The notes: generated by a model from the letters alone, not told the origin. Shown: positions 7,943 through 18,032, numbered from the stretch's first letter. The stretch is 46,138 nucleotides of DNA from Porphyromonadaceae bacterium CG2_30_38_12 (GCA_001873635.1 MNZK01000019.1:35992-82129), one strand, 5' to 3'. Translations and numbers: made by a program.

Positions 7943-9781
7943 ATGATAAACGATTCGCTACAAAACAGACAACGAACAATTGCTATCATTATTACGGTAG
8001 TGATAGTGATTTATATTTTGCGATTATTTTCTATCCAAATTCTTGAAACACGCTACAAGGAGGGAGCAGATAGTAACGCATTTTTAAAAAAAACCTTGTA
8101 TCCCCCCCGAGGACTACTTTTTGACCGGCATCGCACCTTATTGGTTTACAACAAACCTGCCTACGACATTACCTTTATTATACGCGAAATTCATGATTTA
8201 GACACGTTGTCGTTTTGTCGTGCGTTGCATATTGATAAAGCTTATTTTCTGAAAAAAATGGGCGAAATTAAAGATCGTCGTAAAAATTTAGGTTATTCCA
8301 CTTACACGCCTCAAATTTTTATGACACAGTTAGGTATAGAGGATATCGCAACCATTCAACAATCGATGTATAAATATCCCGGATTTTACATTCAGAATCG
8401 TACCTTGCGCGAGTATGCTTTTCCTAACGCAGCTCATGTTTTGGGCAATATTGGCGAAGTAACTCAGCGGCGAATTGAAAAGGATGGTTATTATAAATCG
8501 GGCGATTATGCCGGCAGAGATGGGATAGAATACACCTACGAAAAGGCGCTCCGGGGCGAAAAAGGAATGGAAATCTTGCTTCGTGATGCCCGTGGACGTA
8601 TTCAAGGCAAATACGAAAATGGCAAAAATGATATTCCCGCAAAGGCAGGGCATAACCTAATGCTTACCTTAGACATGAAATTGCAAGTTTTAGCAGAGGA
8701 ACTTATGGTTGGCAAAGTGGGCAGTGTTGTGGCTATCGAACCTAAAACGGGTGAAATTTTAGTAATGGTTTCAAATCCATCGTTTAATCCAGCTATCTTA
8801 GTCGGTCGTCAACGCTCGAAAAACTACCTTTCTTTGCTGCGTGACCCTACCAAACCATTAATGAATAGAGCCACACAAGCTCAATATTCTCCTGGCTCGT
8901 CCTTTAAGCCTCTGCAAGCTTTGGTTTGTCAGCAAATGGGTGGCATCAGCGAAAACACTTATTTTAGCTGCAACGGTCCCCAATCTTCACCTATTCGCTG
9001 CACGCACCATCACGGTTCCCCAGTGAGTTTGCTCAGTGCCATTGAGCAAAGCTGTAACCCTTACTTTTGGAATGCTTACAAAGCTACCATCGAAAAGGAT
9101 GGTTATGGCGAAAAAAATCTTGTTTTTCGTACGAATTACGATGAATGGGTGGACAGAATGAAAAGCTTTGGACTGGGCGAAAAATTTATCGACGGTGACT
9201 TGTACGAACAATCAAGAGGCTATATTCCTACTCAAAAATTCTACAACAAAGTTTATAAAGCAGTAACAGGCTGGCGTGCTATTACCATTCGCTCCAATTC
9301 CATTGGTCAGGGCGAAGTGCTTGTAACTCCCTTGCAATTAGCTAATTCAATGGCAGCAATTGCCAACCAGGGTTATTACATTACACCACATTTGCTGCGG
9401 ACAGATAGCCTACGAAAAAAAATTCATCAGGTGAAGGTGGATAAAGAATACTTCCCTATCGTTTTCGAAGGCATGTCGCGTGTGTTTGAGTCGGGCACGG
9501 CTCGGGGCTCGCGTATTGACAGCATTGCCATGTGTGGAAAAACCGGAACAGTACAAAACAATCACGGTAAAGACCATGCCTTGTTTGTGGGCTTTGCACC
9601 TCGCGAAAATCCTAAAATTGCGGTTGCCATTGTTGTCGAAAATGCTGGTTTTGGTTCTACCTATGCAGCTCCAATTTTCAGTTTAATGGCAGAGTTGTAT
9701 CTGACGGGAAAAATTACGCGCGAAGAATTAAAATTACGAATTTCAACTCTTGTAACAAATGCCGATGTCAAAAAACGTTAG
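7943..9781 (+). CDS. mrdA: Penicillin-binding protein 2, elongasome transpeptidase
   Basis: 612 residues, a class B PBP. One N-terminal membrane helix (about 13-31), a pedestal/dimerisation region beginning at the PPRGLLFDRH motif, and a C-terminal transpeptidase domain. All three penicillin-binding motifs are present: SxxK as S319-S-F-K322, SxN as S370-C-N372, and KTG at 533-535. It cross-links peptidoglycan during elongation with RodA, whose gene overlaps the 3' end. A catalytically intact enzyme is expected. Confidence 0.96.
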   Translation: MINDSLQNRQRTIAIIITVVIVIYILRLFSIQILETRYKEGADSNAFLKKTLYPPRGLLFDRHRTLLVYNKPAYDITFIIREIHDLDTLSFCRALHIDKAYFLKKMGEIKDRRKNLGYSTYTPQIFMTQLGIEDIATIQQSMYKYPGFYIQNRTLREYAFPNAAHVLGNIGEVTQRRIEKDGYYKSGDYAGRDGIEYTYEKALRGEKGMEILLRDARGRIQGKYENGKNDIPAKAGHNLMLTLDMKLQVLAEELMVGKVGSVVAIEPKTGEILVMVSNPSFNPAILVGRQRSKNYLSLLRDPTKPLMNRATQAQYSPGSSFKPLQALVCQQMGGISENTYFSCNGPQSSPIRCTHHHGSPVSLLSAIEQSCNPYFWNAYKATIEKDGYGEKNLVFRTNYDEWVDRMKSFGLGEKFIDGDLYEQSRGYIPTQKFYNKVYKAVTGWRAITIRSNSIGQGEVLVTPLQLANSMAAIANQGYYITPHLLRTDSLRKKIHQVKVDKEYFPIVFEGMSRVFESGTARGSRIDSIAMCGKTGTVQNNHGKDHALFVGFAPRENPKIAVAIVVENAGFGSTYAAPIFSLMAELYLTGKITREELKLRISTLVTNADVKKR

Positions 9782-11219
9782 TATGAAATATGCCCTGGAC
9801 TGGACAACGATTTTATATTTTGTTGTACTGGTTTTAATGGGTTGGATAAGCATTTATGGTGCCAGTTACAACTTCGACCAAGCAGGACTTCTCGACTGGG
9901 ATCAACGAGCTGGTAAGCAATTTGTGTGGATACTAACTGCCTTTGCTATTGCCGGAATGTTGCTGCTTGTCGATTATAAAATGTATAGTTTTTTTGCCTA
10001 TTTTATCTATGCCTTTACCATTATTCTGCTTATCGTTACCATTTTTGTGGCTCCTGACATCAAGGGTTCGCGCTCATGGTTAGTTATTGGTCCGGTTAGT
10101 TTTCAGCCTGCCGAATTGGCAAAAATGGCGACCTCATTAGCCTTAGCGCGCTTTATGAGTTCGTACAACTACAAACTGAAAAACTGGAACGACTTATTAC
10201 CCTTGGGTATGTTTTTGCTATTGCCCTTTTCGCTGATTATTTTGCAAAACGAAACAGGGTCTGCGCTCGTTTTCATTGCATTTTTATTAATGCTTTACCG
10301 CGAGGGTATGAACGGGATTATTCTCATGCTTGTAGTGCTTGCTATTTTTCTATTTGTAATTGTCATACGTTTTAGTATGTACCCAATAGCCCTCCATCAA
10401 GGCTCGTGGGGTTTTGCCATGGGTATGGGATTTATTTTAGCCATTCAGCTCGTGTATGCATTTTTCGTTTCGCGCCATCGCAAAGAAGCCGGTATAGTGC
10501 TTTTAGGCTCTATCATTGCTGTGGGCATAGCCTCATTAGCCAATATTTGGTATGTCATTAATTTTAATTATGTGGGTATTGCAGTAGTTTTATTATCAAG
10601 TATTTATTGGATTTTTGTTGCTTTATTCAGCCGCCATAAACAATTTTGGATGATTGCTCTTATTTCATTCAGTTCTGTATTGTTTTGTTATTCTGCCGAT
10701 TATCTCTTCGAAAAGGTTTTGGAGCCTCATCAGCAAATTCGCATTAAAGTATTGCTGAGCATGGAAGACGATTTGTCGGGGGCTGGTTACAACGTAAATC
10801 AATCTAAAATTGCAATTGGCTCTGGTGGCTTTTGGGGAAAAGGATTCCTCAATGGCACCCAAACCAAGCTTAAATATGTACCCGAACAGGACACCGATTT
10901 TATTTTTTGCACCGTAGGCGAAGAACATGGCTTTTGGGGATCTACCTTGGTTTTGGTTATTTTTTGGCTATTGCTTATGCGTATTATTCGCATTGCCGAG
11001 CGACAGCGCGAATCTTTTAATCGAATATATGCTTACTGCGTTGCCAGTATTTTGTTTTTTCACCTCATGATTAATATCGGAATGGTATTGGGTATAATGC
11101 CTGTGATTGGCATTCCTCTTCCATTTTTCAGCTATGGCGGTTCTTCCCTGTGGGGTTTCACTGTGTTACTATTTATTCTACTGCGCTTAGATGCGTCGCG
11201 CTTAGAACGATTACGATAA
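9759..11219 (+). CDS. rodA: Peptidoglycan glycosyltransferase RodA (SEDS family)
   Basis: 486 residues. SEDS signatures are clear: FQPAELAKMA, the conserved GSGGFWGKGFLNGTQ, KYVPEQDTDFIFCTVGEE and the C-terminal PLPFFSYGGSS. It polymerises lipid II together with PBP2. It is about 110 residues longer than the E. coli protein because of extra membrane segments between about residues 185 and 300, a known trait of Bacteroidetes RodA. The longest start (9759) overlaps mrdA by 23 bases. ATG codons at 9765 and 9783 are also possible, and 9783 sits one base after the mrdA stop. The start is therefore uncertain by up to 8 residues. Confidence 0.95.
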   Translation: MPMSKNVSMKYALDWTTILYFVVLVLMGWISIYGASYNFDQAGLLDWDQRAGKQFVWILTAFAIAGMLLLVDYKMYSFFAYFIYAFTIILLIVTIFVAPDIKGSRSWLVIGPVSFQPAELAKMATSLALARFMSSYNYKLKNWNDLLPLGMFLLLPFSLIILQNETGSALVFIAFLLMLYREGMNGIILMLVVLAIFLFVIVIRFSMYPIALHQGSWGFAMGMGFILAIQLVYAFFVSRHRKEAGIVLLGSIIAVGIASLANIWYVINFNYVGIAVVLLSSIYWIFVALFSRHKQFWMIALISFSSVLFCYSADYLFEKVLEPHQQIRIKVLLSMEDDLSGAGYNVNQSKIAIGSGGFWGKGFLNGTQTKLKYVPEQDTDFIFCTVGEEHGFWGSTLVLVIFWLLLMRIIRIAERQRESFNRIYAYCVASILFFHLMINIGMVLGIMPVIGIPLPFFSYGGSSLWGFTVLLFILLRLDASRLERLR

Positions 11220-11274
11220 TAGACGTATCCTATTTTTATTTTTTAAAATGCAACTATTTTTAAATCTTTATAAA

Positions 11275-12225
11275 ATGTACAAACAAGAAATTAAAGTAAT
11301 GGATTGCACCATTCGCGATGGTGGTCTGATGAACAAATGGCAATTTTCCGACGATTTTGTTCGTGGCGTTTATCATGCTTGCGTCGAAGCAGGTATCGAT
11401 TACATGGAAATTGGCTATTTGAGTAGCGAAAAAGCTTTTAGCCGCAACGAAATGGGTCCCTGGAAATTTTGTCTCCAAAAAGATTTAGAACGTATCGTTG
11501 GCAAAAACGAAACGAATTTAAAATTGTCAGCAATGGCAGATATAGGTCGGATAGATTTAGACGACATACCCATGGCTTCGGAAAGTTTGCTCGACATGAT
11601 ACGTGTAGCGTGCTATGTGCACCAAGTGGATAAAGCCATTGCTTTAGCGCATCATTGTATGGATAAGGGTTACGAAGTGAGCATCAATCTAATGGCAGTA
11701 TCCACCGTGAACGAACACGAATTAGACGAGGCATTAAAGGATATTGCAGCATCGCGCGTGCCTGTATTTTATGCCGTGGATAGCTTTGGCAGTATGTACG
11801 TTGAGTCTATTCAACATTTGGTTCGAAAATACATCAACTCTCTGCCCGATAAAGAAATTGGCATTCATGCACACAACAACATGCAAATGGCGATGTCCAA
11901 TACCTACACAGCTGTAATGGAGGGTTGTACCATGCTCGATGCCACATTGCTGGGCTTAGGGCGTGGAGCTGGCAATTGCCCCATTGAGATTTTGATTGCT
12001 TTTCTTAAAAATCCAAAATACCGGTTATTGCCCTTGCTACAAGCTATTCAAGATCACGTACACCCTATGCAGGACAAAATTCAATGGGGTTATCACATTC
12101 CATATCTAATTTCGGGTGCGCTCAATGCTCATCCTCGCCGCAGTATGGAGTGGATGGAATCAGAACAAAAAAACGATTTTGTAACTTTTATGAAGTTAAT
12201 GCACGATAACGAACTGCTCGAATAG
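11275..12225 (+). CDS. HMGL-type aldolase TIM-barrel protein
   Basis: 316 residues from the ATG at 11275; an upstream in-frame ATG at 11248 would add nine poorly conserved-looking residues. The start MYKQEIKVMDCTIRDGG carries the metal and substrate signature of the HMG-CoA lyase/DmpG aldolase superfamily (D-C-T-I-R-D-G-G). The second metal motif G-I-H-A-H-N-N is near residue 200, and GLGRGAGNCPIE follows. These enzymes cleave or form C-C bonds with pyruvate or acyl-CoA substrates. The protein lacks an obvious C-terminal communication domain of classic DmpG, so the substrate cannot be named. It follows rodA by 55 bases and ends at a strong terminator. Confidence 0.8.
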   Translation: MYKQEIKVMDCTIRDGGLMNKWQFSDDFVRGVYHACVEAGIDYMEIGYLSSEKAFSRNEMGPWKFCLQKDLERIVGKNETNLKLSAMADIGRIDLDDIPMASESLLDMIRVACYVHQVDKAIALAHHCMDKGYEVSINLMAVSTVNEHELDEALKDIAASRVPVFYAVDSFGSMYVESIQHLVRKYINSLPDKEIGIHAHNNMQMAMSNTYTAVMEGCTMLDATLLGLGRGAGNCPIEILIAFLKNPKYRLLPLLQAIQDHVHPMQDKIQWGYHIPYLISGALNAHPRRSMEWMESEQKNDFVTFMKLMHDNELLE

Positions 12226-12241
12226 AGCAAATTTTATTTAT

Positions 12242-12286
12242 AAAAAAACTCCTTTACAAGCTTTGCATTGTTTTAGGAGTTTTTTT
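12242..12286. terminator. Bidirectional terminator between aldolase gene and pfkA
   Basis: Perfect 12-bp stem aaaaaaactcct / aggagttttttt. A tract on one side and T tract on the other let it work in both directions, as expected between convergent genes ending at 12225 and 12298. Confidence 0.9.
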
Positions 12287-12297
12287 ATTTTAAAACA

Positions 12298-13281
12298 CTA
12301 AATGGATAAGATTTGCAACACGCCAAGTAGCTTTTCGTTCACCGGCTTATCGTCTTTAATAGCTTTTGTAAAAGGAACGTGAACAATAACATCATTCACG
12401 ATGCCAATCATAATGCTCCGTTGCTCATCAAGCAATGCATCGATGGCAGCCACTCCCATACGACTGGCAATAATTCTATCATAAGCAGTGGGTGAGCCGC
12501 CGCGCTGAATATGCCCTAAAATAGTTACACGCACATCATATTCGGGATGTTCTACGCGCATTCGCTTAGCCAAGCCATTGGCACCGCCGGTAATGTCGCT
12601 TTCGGCTACAATCACAATCGAACTGTTTTTTGATTTTCGGAAACCATTCCCAATCAATAAGTCCAATTGATCTTCTTTGGTTTCGCGCTCGGGAATTATG
12701 GCTGCTTCAGCTCCGGAAGCTAAGGCACTGTTTAATGCCAAAAATCCGGCATCACGCCCCATAACTTCGATAAAAAATAAGCGCTCGTGCGAAGAGGCTG
12801 TGTCCCTTATTTTATCCACCGCATCGATAATAGTGTTCAATGCTGTATCGTAGCCGATGGTTGAGTCTGTGCCATATAAGTCATTGTCGATGGTGCCGGG
12901 CAAACCTACGATAGGAATGTTAAATTCCTGTGCAAAAATACGCGCTCCGGTAAATGTGCCATCGCCACCTATCACTATCAAGGCGTCAATTCCTTCTTTC
13001 ACAATGTTTTCGTAAGCCATTTTTCGCCCTTCGGGTGTCCTGAATTCCGTACAGCGTGCACTTTTCAGAATGGTGCCTCCTTGCTGGATAATGTTGCTTA
13101 CATTTTGCGTCTGAAATTCTTTAATCTCGCCAGTAATTAAACCCTTGTAACCTCTGTAAATTGCTTTCACTCGTATGCCATTGAAAATGGCTGCACGTGT
13201 TACCGAACGTATCGCTGCGTTCATACCGGGGGCATCGCCACCCGAAGTGAGTAAACCAATACACTTAATTCCGTATTCCAT
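12298..13281 (-). CDS. pfkA: ATP-dependent 6-phosphofructokinase
   Basis: 327 residues, standard bacterial PFK length. It phosphorylates fructose 6-phosphate in glycolysis. The N-terminal ATP site [16 protein letters not shown] and the GGDGTFTGA motif are seen. The glycine in GGDG, where PPi-dependent enzymes have aspartate (GGDD), argues for ATP as phosphate donor. The catalytic loop [20 protein letters not shown] and the [10 protein letters not shown] segment are intact. It is the last gene of a minus-strand group, 17 bases after the WbqC-like gene. Confidence 0.97.
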   Translation of the reverse strand: MEYGIKCIGLLTSGGDAPGMNAAIRSVTRAAIFNGIRVKAIYRGYKGLITGEIKEFQTQNVSNIIQQGGTILKSARCTEFRTPEGRKMAYENIVKEGIDALIVIGGDGTFTGARIFAQEFNIPIVGLPGTIDNDLYGTDSTIGYDTALNTIIDAVDKIRDTASSHERLFFIEVMGRDAGFLALNSALASGAEAAIIPERETKEDQLDLLIGNGFRKSKNSSIVIVAESDITGGANGLAKRMRVEHPEYDVRVTILGHIQRGGSPTAYDRIIASRMGVAAIDALLDEQRSIMIGIVNDVIVHVPFTKAIKDDKPVNEKLLGVLQILSI

Positions 13282-13298
13282 CTTTTTTTATTTTTTTA

Positions 13299-13970
13299 TT
13301 AAACTAATTTCAAAACCAACGGACTTTCGGGTCCCATATTAAACAATAAATCGATACTACTCAAATTGGAACAAAAGCCGAATTTTCGTTCAAAAACCTG
13401 ATAATAAGGCTTCGATTTAATTTGTGATTGCTTTTTCGGATGTATTAACGTTCGAAGGTCTGCAAAATTTTCTCTGTCAGCAAGATAACATTCAGTAAAA
13501 TTTATCTTTGTTTCAATTTCGAGCAATTCCATCATTTTTTGTTGCATCTCGAGATTGAAATCCCATAAAAAATGCCACTTTTTTTTGTAAAACGGACGAA
13601 AATCATCGGCATAATATTCGAAAAATGCACTTGAATTGTAAGCCGACTCGATAGCACGCCAATGGTTAGTTTGCCAATTGTCGTGCTCCGAAATCCGAAT
13701 ATCCCGAATCAACATTTTAGCACTGTTTTCCACTGGAATGCTCAAATCCATTATGCCATTAGCTGTGAGTATCTTACATCTATTCCTGTAACTTTGCTTT
13801 TCGTAATATTCGTGTTGCTCCATTATAACTGCCTGAGCATTATTTATATAAAAATAATATTCTACTGGAGCTAAATAAGCTGTTGATATTAAAAAACTAG
13901 TTGAATGCAAATTAGGCAAATTATCGAATATAAAATTAGTATTCAAATGACTGTTGTGCTGAATCGGCAT
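13299..13970 (-). CDS. WbqC family protein
   Basis: 223 residues. The opening FLISTAYLAPVEYYFYINNA, then EHYEK-like EYYEKQSYRNRCKILTANG, the LSIPVE strand and HWRAIESAYNSSAFFEYY are characteristic of the WbqC family. Members are found near polysaccharide genes in some bacteria and have been proposed to act in sugar or aminoacyl transfer, but their reaction is not settled. In Bacteroidetes the gene often neighbours signal peptidase, as here. ATG alternatives inside the first 10-25 residues cannot be excluded. Confidence 0.85.
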   Translation of the reverse strand: MPIQHNSHLNTNFIFDNLPNLHSTSFLISTAYLAPVEYYFYINNAQAVIMEQHEYYEKQSYRNRCKILTANGIMDLSIPVENSAKMLIRDIRISEHDNWQTNHWRAIESAYNSSAFFEYYADDFRPFYKKKWHFLWDFNLEMQQKMMELLEIETKINFTECYLADRENFADLRTLIHPKKQSQIKSKPYYQVFERKFGFCSNLSSIDLLFNMGPESPLVLKLV

Positions 13971-14033
13971 CAGATACGAAAATATAAATTTGCGTTTAAT
14001 TGCCTAATTTACTTTCTAAATTCTATTGCCAAT

Positions 14034-15494
14034 CTATCTTTCAGCATTTTTAAAGAAACGGTTGAAGCGAATTTTTCCATTCAACCAGTTTTTGTCTTTA
14101 TTGAGCGAAAGCCAAACCAACACCGGACGACCTACAATATGGTCTTCGGGCACAAGCCCCCAATAACGTGAATCAGCTGAGTTATGACGATTATCGCCCA
14201 TCATCCAATAATAATCCATTTTGAACTGATAGGATTTTGTTTCTTTTCCATTCAAATAAAATTTCCCATCGCGCACCTGCAAACTGTTGTTTTCGTACAC
14301 CCGAATGATGCGCTCGTATAGAGGGAAATTAAAATTGTTAAGGATCAGTACAGCTCCCTTACGAGGTATGTACAACGGACCAAAATTATCACGCGTCCAT
14401 CCTTTGTTATCTCCTAATGGAAAAACATCACCAGCCGACGACTCTTCTATTTTTATGCTTGTCACGCCTGCTGTTGCCCGAAGTTTTTCGAAAGCAGCAT
14501 TAGTAAGTGGCATGTGATACAGTGGTAGTTCAGGGTTGAAACCCAAAGATTTAATGCCTTCGGCATATAGCATGTTGTCTATTGTCATGCGGTCTTCCAA
14601 GCTTATCTCTAACTTGTCCAGCACTTTATTCAGTTGCGTACCATCAGTTTGCACGAAATAATTAAACTGCAAGCCCGGAATATCTTCCTGCTTCCGATTG
14701 TTGATATACAATTGATTGTTTTTGATTTGAATGCGGTCGCCTGGCAAGCCAACACAACGTTTTACATAATTTTCGCGACGGTCCACGGGACGATAAACGA
14801 TTTCACCATATTTTTGTGTGTTCGAGCGTACAATAGCTCTACCTGCTGCCATAATCTCATCGTAAGTACTTACTTTGTTCGGGTTTTCATTGCGCAACTG
14901 CGAGAGCCCTTCGTAGTAGCAACTGCTGTAGTAATCTGGATTTTGAACATTAACAGCCACTGTATCACCCGTAGGAAAATTGAAAACCACGATATCATTG
15001 TGTGCTATTGTGTCAAAACCTTTCAAACGCTTGTAGTCCCAATGCGGAGTTTCAATATACGATTTCGTGTTCAGGATAGGAAAAGTATGTTGCACTAAAG
15101 GAAATGAAAATGGCGTGTTCGGTACTCTGGGACCGTAACTTGCCTTGCTAACAAATAAGAAGTCGCCCACAAGCAAACTTTTTTCCAACGATGATGTTGG
15201 AATTTGATAATTTTGAAAAAAGAAAGTGTTGATAAAATAAACTGCTACCAACGCAAAAACAATAGCGTCAATCCAACCCATGACAGCTAAAAAAGCTTTG
15301 TTTTCCGATTTTTTCCACCATGTCCAAGGTATATATTTGGTAATAAAGGCATCGAAAACGAAGGGTAATCCAATCAACCAAAAATAATTGCCTACCCAAG
15401 TAATAAATAATACATACGCTACACACCAAAAAACGGCTTTAATCCATTGTTTTCGTGGTTGGTCAAATCTGTTCTCTTGTTGTTCGTTTATCAT
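14034..15494 (-). CDS. lepB: Signal peptidase I, enlarged Bacteroidetes type
   Basis: 486 residues, far longer than Gram-positive enzymes. It cleaves signal peptides on the outer face of the inner membrane. Hydrophobic segments lie at about 20-48 and 73-93. The catalytic serine is expected at Ser102 in IPTSSLEKSLLVGD, and the general-base lysine at Lys245 in YVKRCVGLPGDRI. A large insert separates them. The C-terminal box MMGDNRHNSADSRYWG is intact. The catalytic serine is followed by Leu where most enzymes have Met. It lies in the aroB-dapB-lepB-pfkA minus-strand group, 63 bases upstream of the WbqC gene. Confidence 0.95.
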   Translation of the reverse strand: MINEQQENRFDQPRKQWIKAVFWCVAYVLFITWVGNYFWLIGLPFVFDAFITKYIPWTWWKKSENKAFLAVMGWIDAIVFALVAVYFINTFFFQNYQIPTSSLEKSLLVGDFLFVSKASYGPRVPNTPFSFPLVQHTFPILNTKSYIETPHWDYKRLKGFDTIAHNDIVVFNFPTGDTVAVNVQNPDYYSSCYYEGLSQLRNENPNKVSTYDEIMAAGRAIVRSNTQKYGEIVYRPVDRRENYVKRCVGLPGDRIQIKNNQLYINNRKQEDIPGLQFNYFVQTDGTQLNKVLDKLEISLEDRMTIDNMLYAEGIKSLGFNPELPLYHMPLTNAAFEKLRATAGVTSIKIEESSAGDVFPLGDNKGWTRDNFGPLYIPRKGAVLILNNFNFPLYERIIRVYENNSLQVRDGKFYLNGKETKSYQFKMDYYWMMGDNRHNSADSRYWGLVPEDHIVGRPVLVWLSLNKDKNWLNGKIRFNRFFKNAER

Positions 15495-15684
15495 CTTTTT
15501 ATTGTTTAATCTACAAAAGTTTTCGTATTAATTTCGTTACATTTTTTGATTTCTGAAACTGACAATTATATTCGTATATCAAATAATGTTATATTCAGTT
15601 TATTTTAATGTGTTGCGAAGATTATTAAGTTTTGCTGCAAAGCATTTTCAAATCATCAAATTTTCAAACTATTACATCACTAAT

Positions 15685-16401
15685 TCAAAATTTCAACAAA
15701 TCTTCCATGCCCAGCAATCCTTTTTTCCCTGCCGTAAACTCGGCAGCAATCACAGCTCCCAAAGCCAAGCTTTCGCGGCTTTTCAGTTCGTGATGAATTT
15801 CGATAAAGTCCACATCCGATTCATAGCGAACTGTATGAATTCCAGGTACCTGCCCCTCTCGAATTGCTTTGATGGCTATGTCGGTGGGAGCAATTTCCTT
15901 GTCCAATTTCCAAGCGGTCTTTCGGTCTAAATTTTGCAGTATTCCTTCAGCCAAGGTGATAGCAGTTCCGCTGGGAGCATCTATTTTTTGGGTGTGATGC
16001 ACTTCGGTCATAGACACATTGTAGCTTGCAAAACCATTCATTATACTGGCTAAGTATTTGTTCACTGCTGCAAAAATATTTACGCCCAAACTATAATTTG
16101 ATGACCAAAAGAGCGTACTGTTATTAGCTTCCATCTCTTTTTTTAAATTTGGCAAATGTTCTGTCCAACCCGTAGTGCCACAAACCACCGGAACTCCTGC
16201 TTTAAAGGCATTACGAATGTTATTTACAGCCACTTTGGGAGTGGTAAATTCGATGCAAACATCAGCACTTTTAAAGGCTGCCGATTCAAAATCTTCAATA
16301 TTCTCTAAATCAATCACGACAACAATTTCGTGACCACGCTCCAAGGCAATGCGTTCTATCGTTTTGCCCATTTTTCCATATCCTATCAATGCTATTTTCA
16401 T
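15685..16401 (-). CDS. dapB: 4-hydroxy-tetrahydrodipicolinate reductase
   Basis: 238 residues, slightly short but typical of Bacteroidetes. It reduces the dihydrodipicolinate precursor in lysine and meso-diaminopimelate synthesis, so it feeds peptidoglycan. The Rossmann motif ALIGYGKMGKTIE is at the N-terminus; VVCGTTGW and the substrate motif EVHHTQKIDAPSGTA follow. Two more cell-envelope or aromatic-pathway genes flank it. The 190 bases between it and lepB (15495-15684) hold no recognisable feature. Confidence 0.96.
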   Translation of the reverse strand: MKIALIGYGKMGKTIERIALERGHEIVVVIDLENIEDFESAAFKSADVCIEFTTPKVAVNNIRNAFKAGVPVVCGTTGWTEHLPNLKKEMEANNSTLFWSSNYSLGVNIFAAVNKYLASIMNGFASYNVSMTEVHHTQKIDAPSGTAITLAEGILQNLDRKTAWKLDKEIAPTDIAIKAIREGQVPGIHTVRYESDVDFIEIHHELKSRESLALGAVIAAEFTAGKKGLLGMEDLLKF

Positions 16402-16444
16402 ACAATTATTTTACAGTTATTCATTTATCATTTACCAATAATAA

Positions 16445-16801
16445 TTAAAATTGTCCTGTGCCTAATAATACCAATGTGCAAGCCTCTTCGGCAATTATTC
16501 CTACTTCCGAAAGCAAGGTTTCAAATTCGCTATTCTCTGTTCCGGGATTAAATATTACGCGACGTGGCTTTAAGCCAACAATGTAATCGTAATATTCGGG
16601 TTGACGCTGTGGCCCTACATACAGCGTAACAGTATCTAAATTAGCATATTGCTTGCGCTTAACATCGATGGTTTTGCCAAAAATTTCTTCAGCACGTAAG
16701 CCCAATAATTCTATTTCATGTCCATGAGCTAATAAGCGTTCTGCAGCTTTGTAAGCATAGCGTTCGGGATTGTTGCTTGCACCAATTATTAATGTTTTCA
16801 T
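16445..16801 (-). CDS. CoA-binding (Rossmann-fold) protein
   Basis: 118 residues, a single CoA-binding domain. MKTLIIGASNNPERYAYKAA is the nucleotide-binding start, and VTLYVGPQRQPEYYDYI plus RRVIFNPGTEN follow the pattern of the YccU-type family. The biochemical role of the family is not well defined. It sits between aroB and dapB. Confidence 0.85.
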   Translation of the reverse strand: MKTLIIGASNNPERYAYKAAERLLAHGHEIELLGLRAEEIFGKTIDVKRKQYANLDTVTLYVGPQRQPEYYDYIVGLKPRRVIFNPGTENSEFETLLSEVGIIAEEACTLVLLGTGQF

Positions 16802-16852
16802 GTTTTTATTCGTTTCTTTTTTTATTTCTTTTTGGCTTCACATCTTTCAATT

Positions 16853-17905
16853 TTATATCTTTCGAAACCAATCCAAGCTTTCATAAATCTCAGCCTTCGT
16901 TGCTGTTTGATTGATTTTAATTTCGCCTACTGCGCTCAATAATGTAAAATTAATTTCTTTTGAATCGTTTTTTTTATCGTGTGTCATAAGTTCAAATAGT
17001 GTGTCGTAGTCTTTATTTTCAAATAGATAAACACCATAATGCGCTTTTGTAAATTGCACTAAAGTCTGCAAAACATCGTCAGGAAACCCTAATTTAACCT
17101 GCGATAAATGGAGCTCACACAGCATACCCCACATCACCGCATATCCATGAAGTACAGGGTGCATGGCTTTATAAGAATAGCTCTCAAAAGCATGTCCGAT
17201 AGTGTGTCCTAAATTCAATGCTTTGCGAATATTGGCTTCGTGAGGATCTTGAGCTACAATCCGCTCTTTGATGCGAAAACTGTTTATCAGAAGCGGTTTT
17301 AAAGCTCCTAAATCAAACTTTTTGGCATCAAATGCCATCACTTGTTTCCATTCATGTGTACTGTCAATCAAAGCATGTTTCATCATTTCGGCAAAGCCTG
17401 AAATCAGATTTTCGTAGGTCAATGTTTTAAAGAAATCAATGTTAATTAGCACTTCTTTTGCAGGAGCAAAAACACCTATTTCATTTTTCAAACCACCAAA
17501 ATTTATTCCTGTTTTTCCTCCTGTGGCAGCGTCCACTGCCCCCAAAAGCGAGGTTGAGACATTGATATAAGGTATGCCTCGCTTAAATGTAGCAGCGGTA
17601 AATCCTCCAATATCAGTAATCATGCCACCACCTACATTTATCATGAGCGATTTTCGCGTTGCACCATGTTCACTCAAATACTTCCAAATCAGTATAGCCG
17701 AATCAATATGTTTATGCTCATCGCCGTTAGCTATATTTATCAAGTTACTTCCTTGTAATTTTTCTGATTGCATTAAGGCTGGCAGGCAATAAGTTTGTGT
17801 ATTACTATCTGTCAATATAAATATGTTTTCAGCCCTTACCGCGCCAATAGCTTCATCAAGCTCAGCCACAAAATGGCTACATATTTTTGTAATCTGCTGA
17901 TTCAT
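16853..17905 (-). CDS. aroB: 3-dehydroquinate synthase
   Basis: 350 residues. AroB converts DAHP to 3-dehydroquinate in the shikimate pathway with NAD and a divalent metal. Seen are the NAD-binding GGGMITDIGGFTAATFKRGI, the STSLLGAVDAATGGKTGIN segment, and the metal and substrate region LNLGHTIGHAFE. A -7 box (TATCTTTG on the minus strand at 17925-17932) lies 20 bases upstream, which supports the ATG at 17905 and makes this the probable first gene of the minus-strand group. Confidence 0.96.
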   Translation of the reverse strand: MNQQITKICSHFVAELDEAIGAVRAENIFILTDSNTQTYCLPALMQSEKLQGSNLINIANGDEHKHIDSAILIWKYLSEHGATRKSLMINVGGGMITDIGGFTAATFKRGIPYINVSTSLLGAVDAATGGKTGINFGGLKNEIGVFAPAKEVLINIDFFKTLTYENLISGFAEMMKHALIDSTHEWKQVMAFDAKKFDLGALKPLLINSFRIKERIVAQDPHEANIRKALNLGHTIGHAFESYSYKAMHPVLHGYAVMWGMLCELHLSQVKLGFPDDVLQTLVQFTKAHYGVYLFENKDYDTLFELMTHDKKNDSKEINFTLLSAVGEIKINQTATKAEIYESLDWFRKI

Positions 17906-17924
17906 TCATTTTTTATTTTGCCCA

Positions 17925-17932
17925 CAAAGATA
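17925..17932 (-). promoter_or_regulatory. -7 promoter element for aroB
   Basis: On the plus strand caaagata, which reads TATCTTTG on the minus strand (consensus TAnnTTTG). No -33 TTTG at ideal spacing was found; the nearest TTG is about 25 bases away. Confidence 0.5.
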
Positions 17933-18032
17933 CTTTTTTCTTTAAAAACTTAAATCACAATAAGTATTAAAGGCTTAAAATTTTGTTGATTTATAATACG
18001 ATAGGGCTTTTTTCTTAAAAATTCACAATAAA

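Noticed and set aside
14634-15098. Plus-strand open frame of 154 codons opposite lepB
   Set aside because: Antisense to an intact signal peptidase gene whose catalytic motifs are in the minus strand; the product resembles no family.
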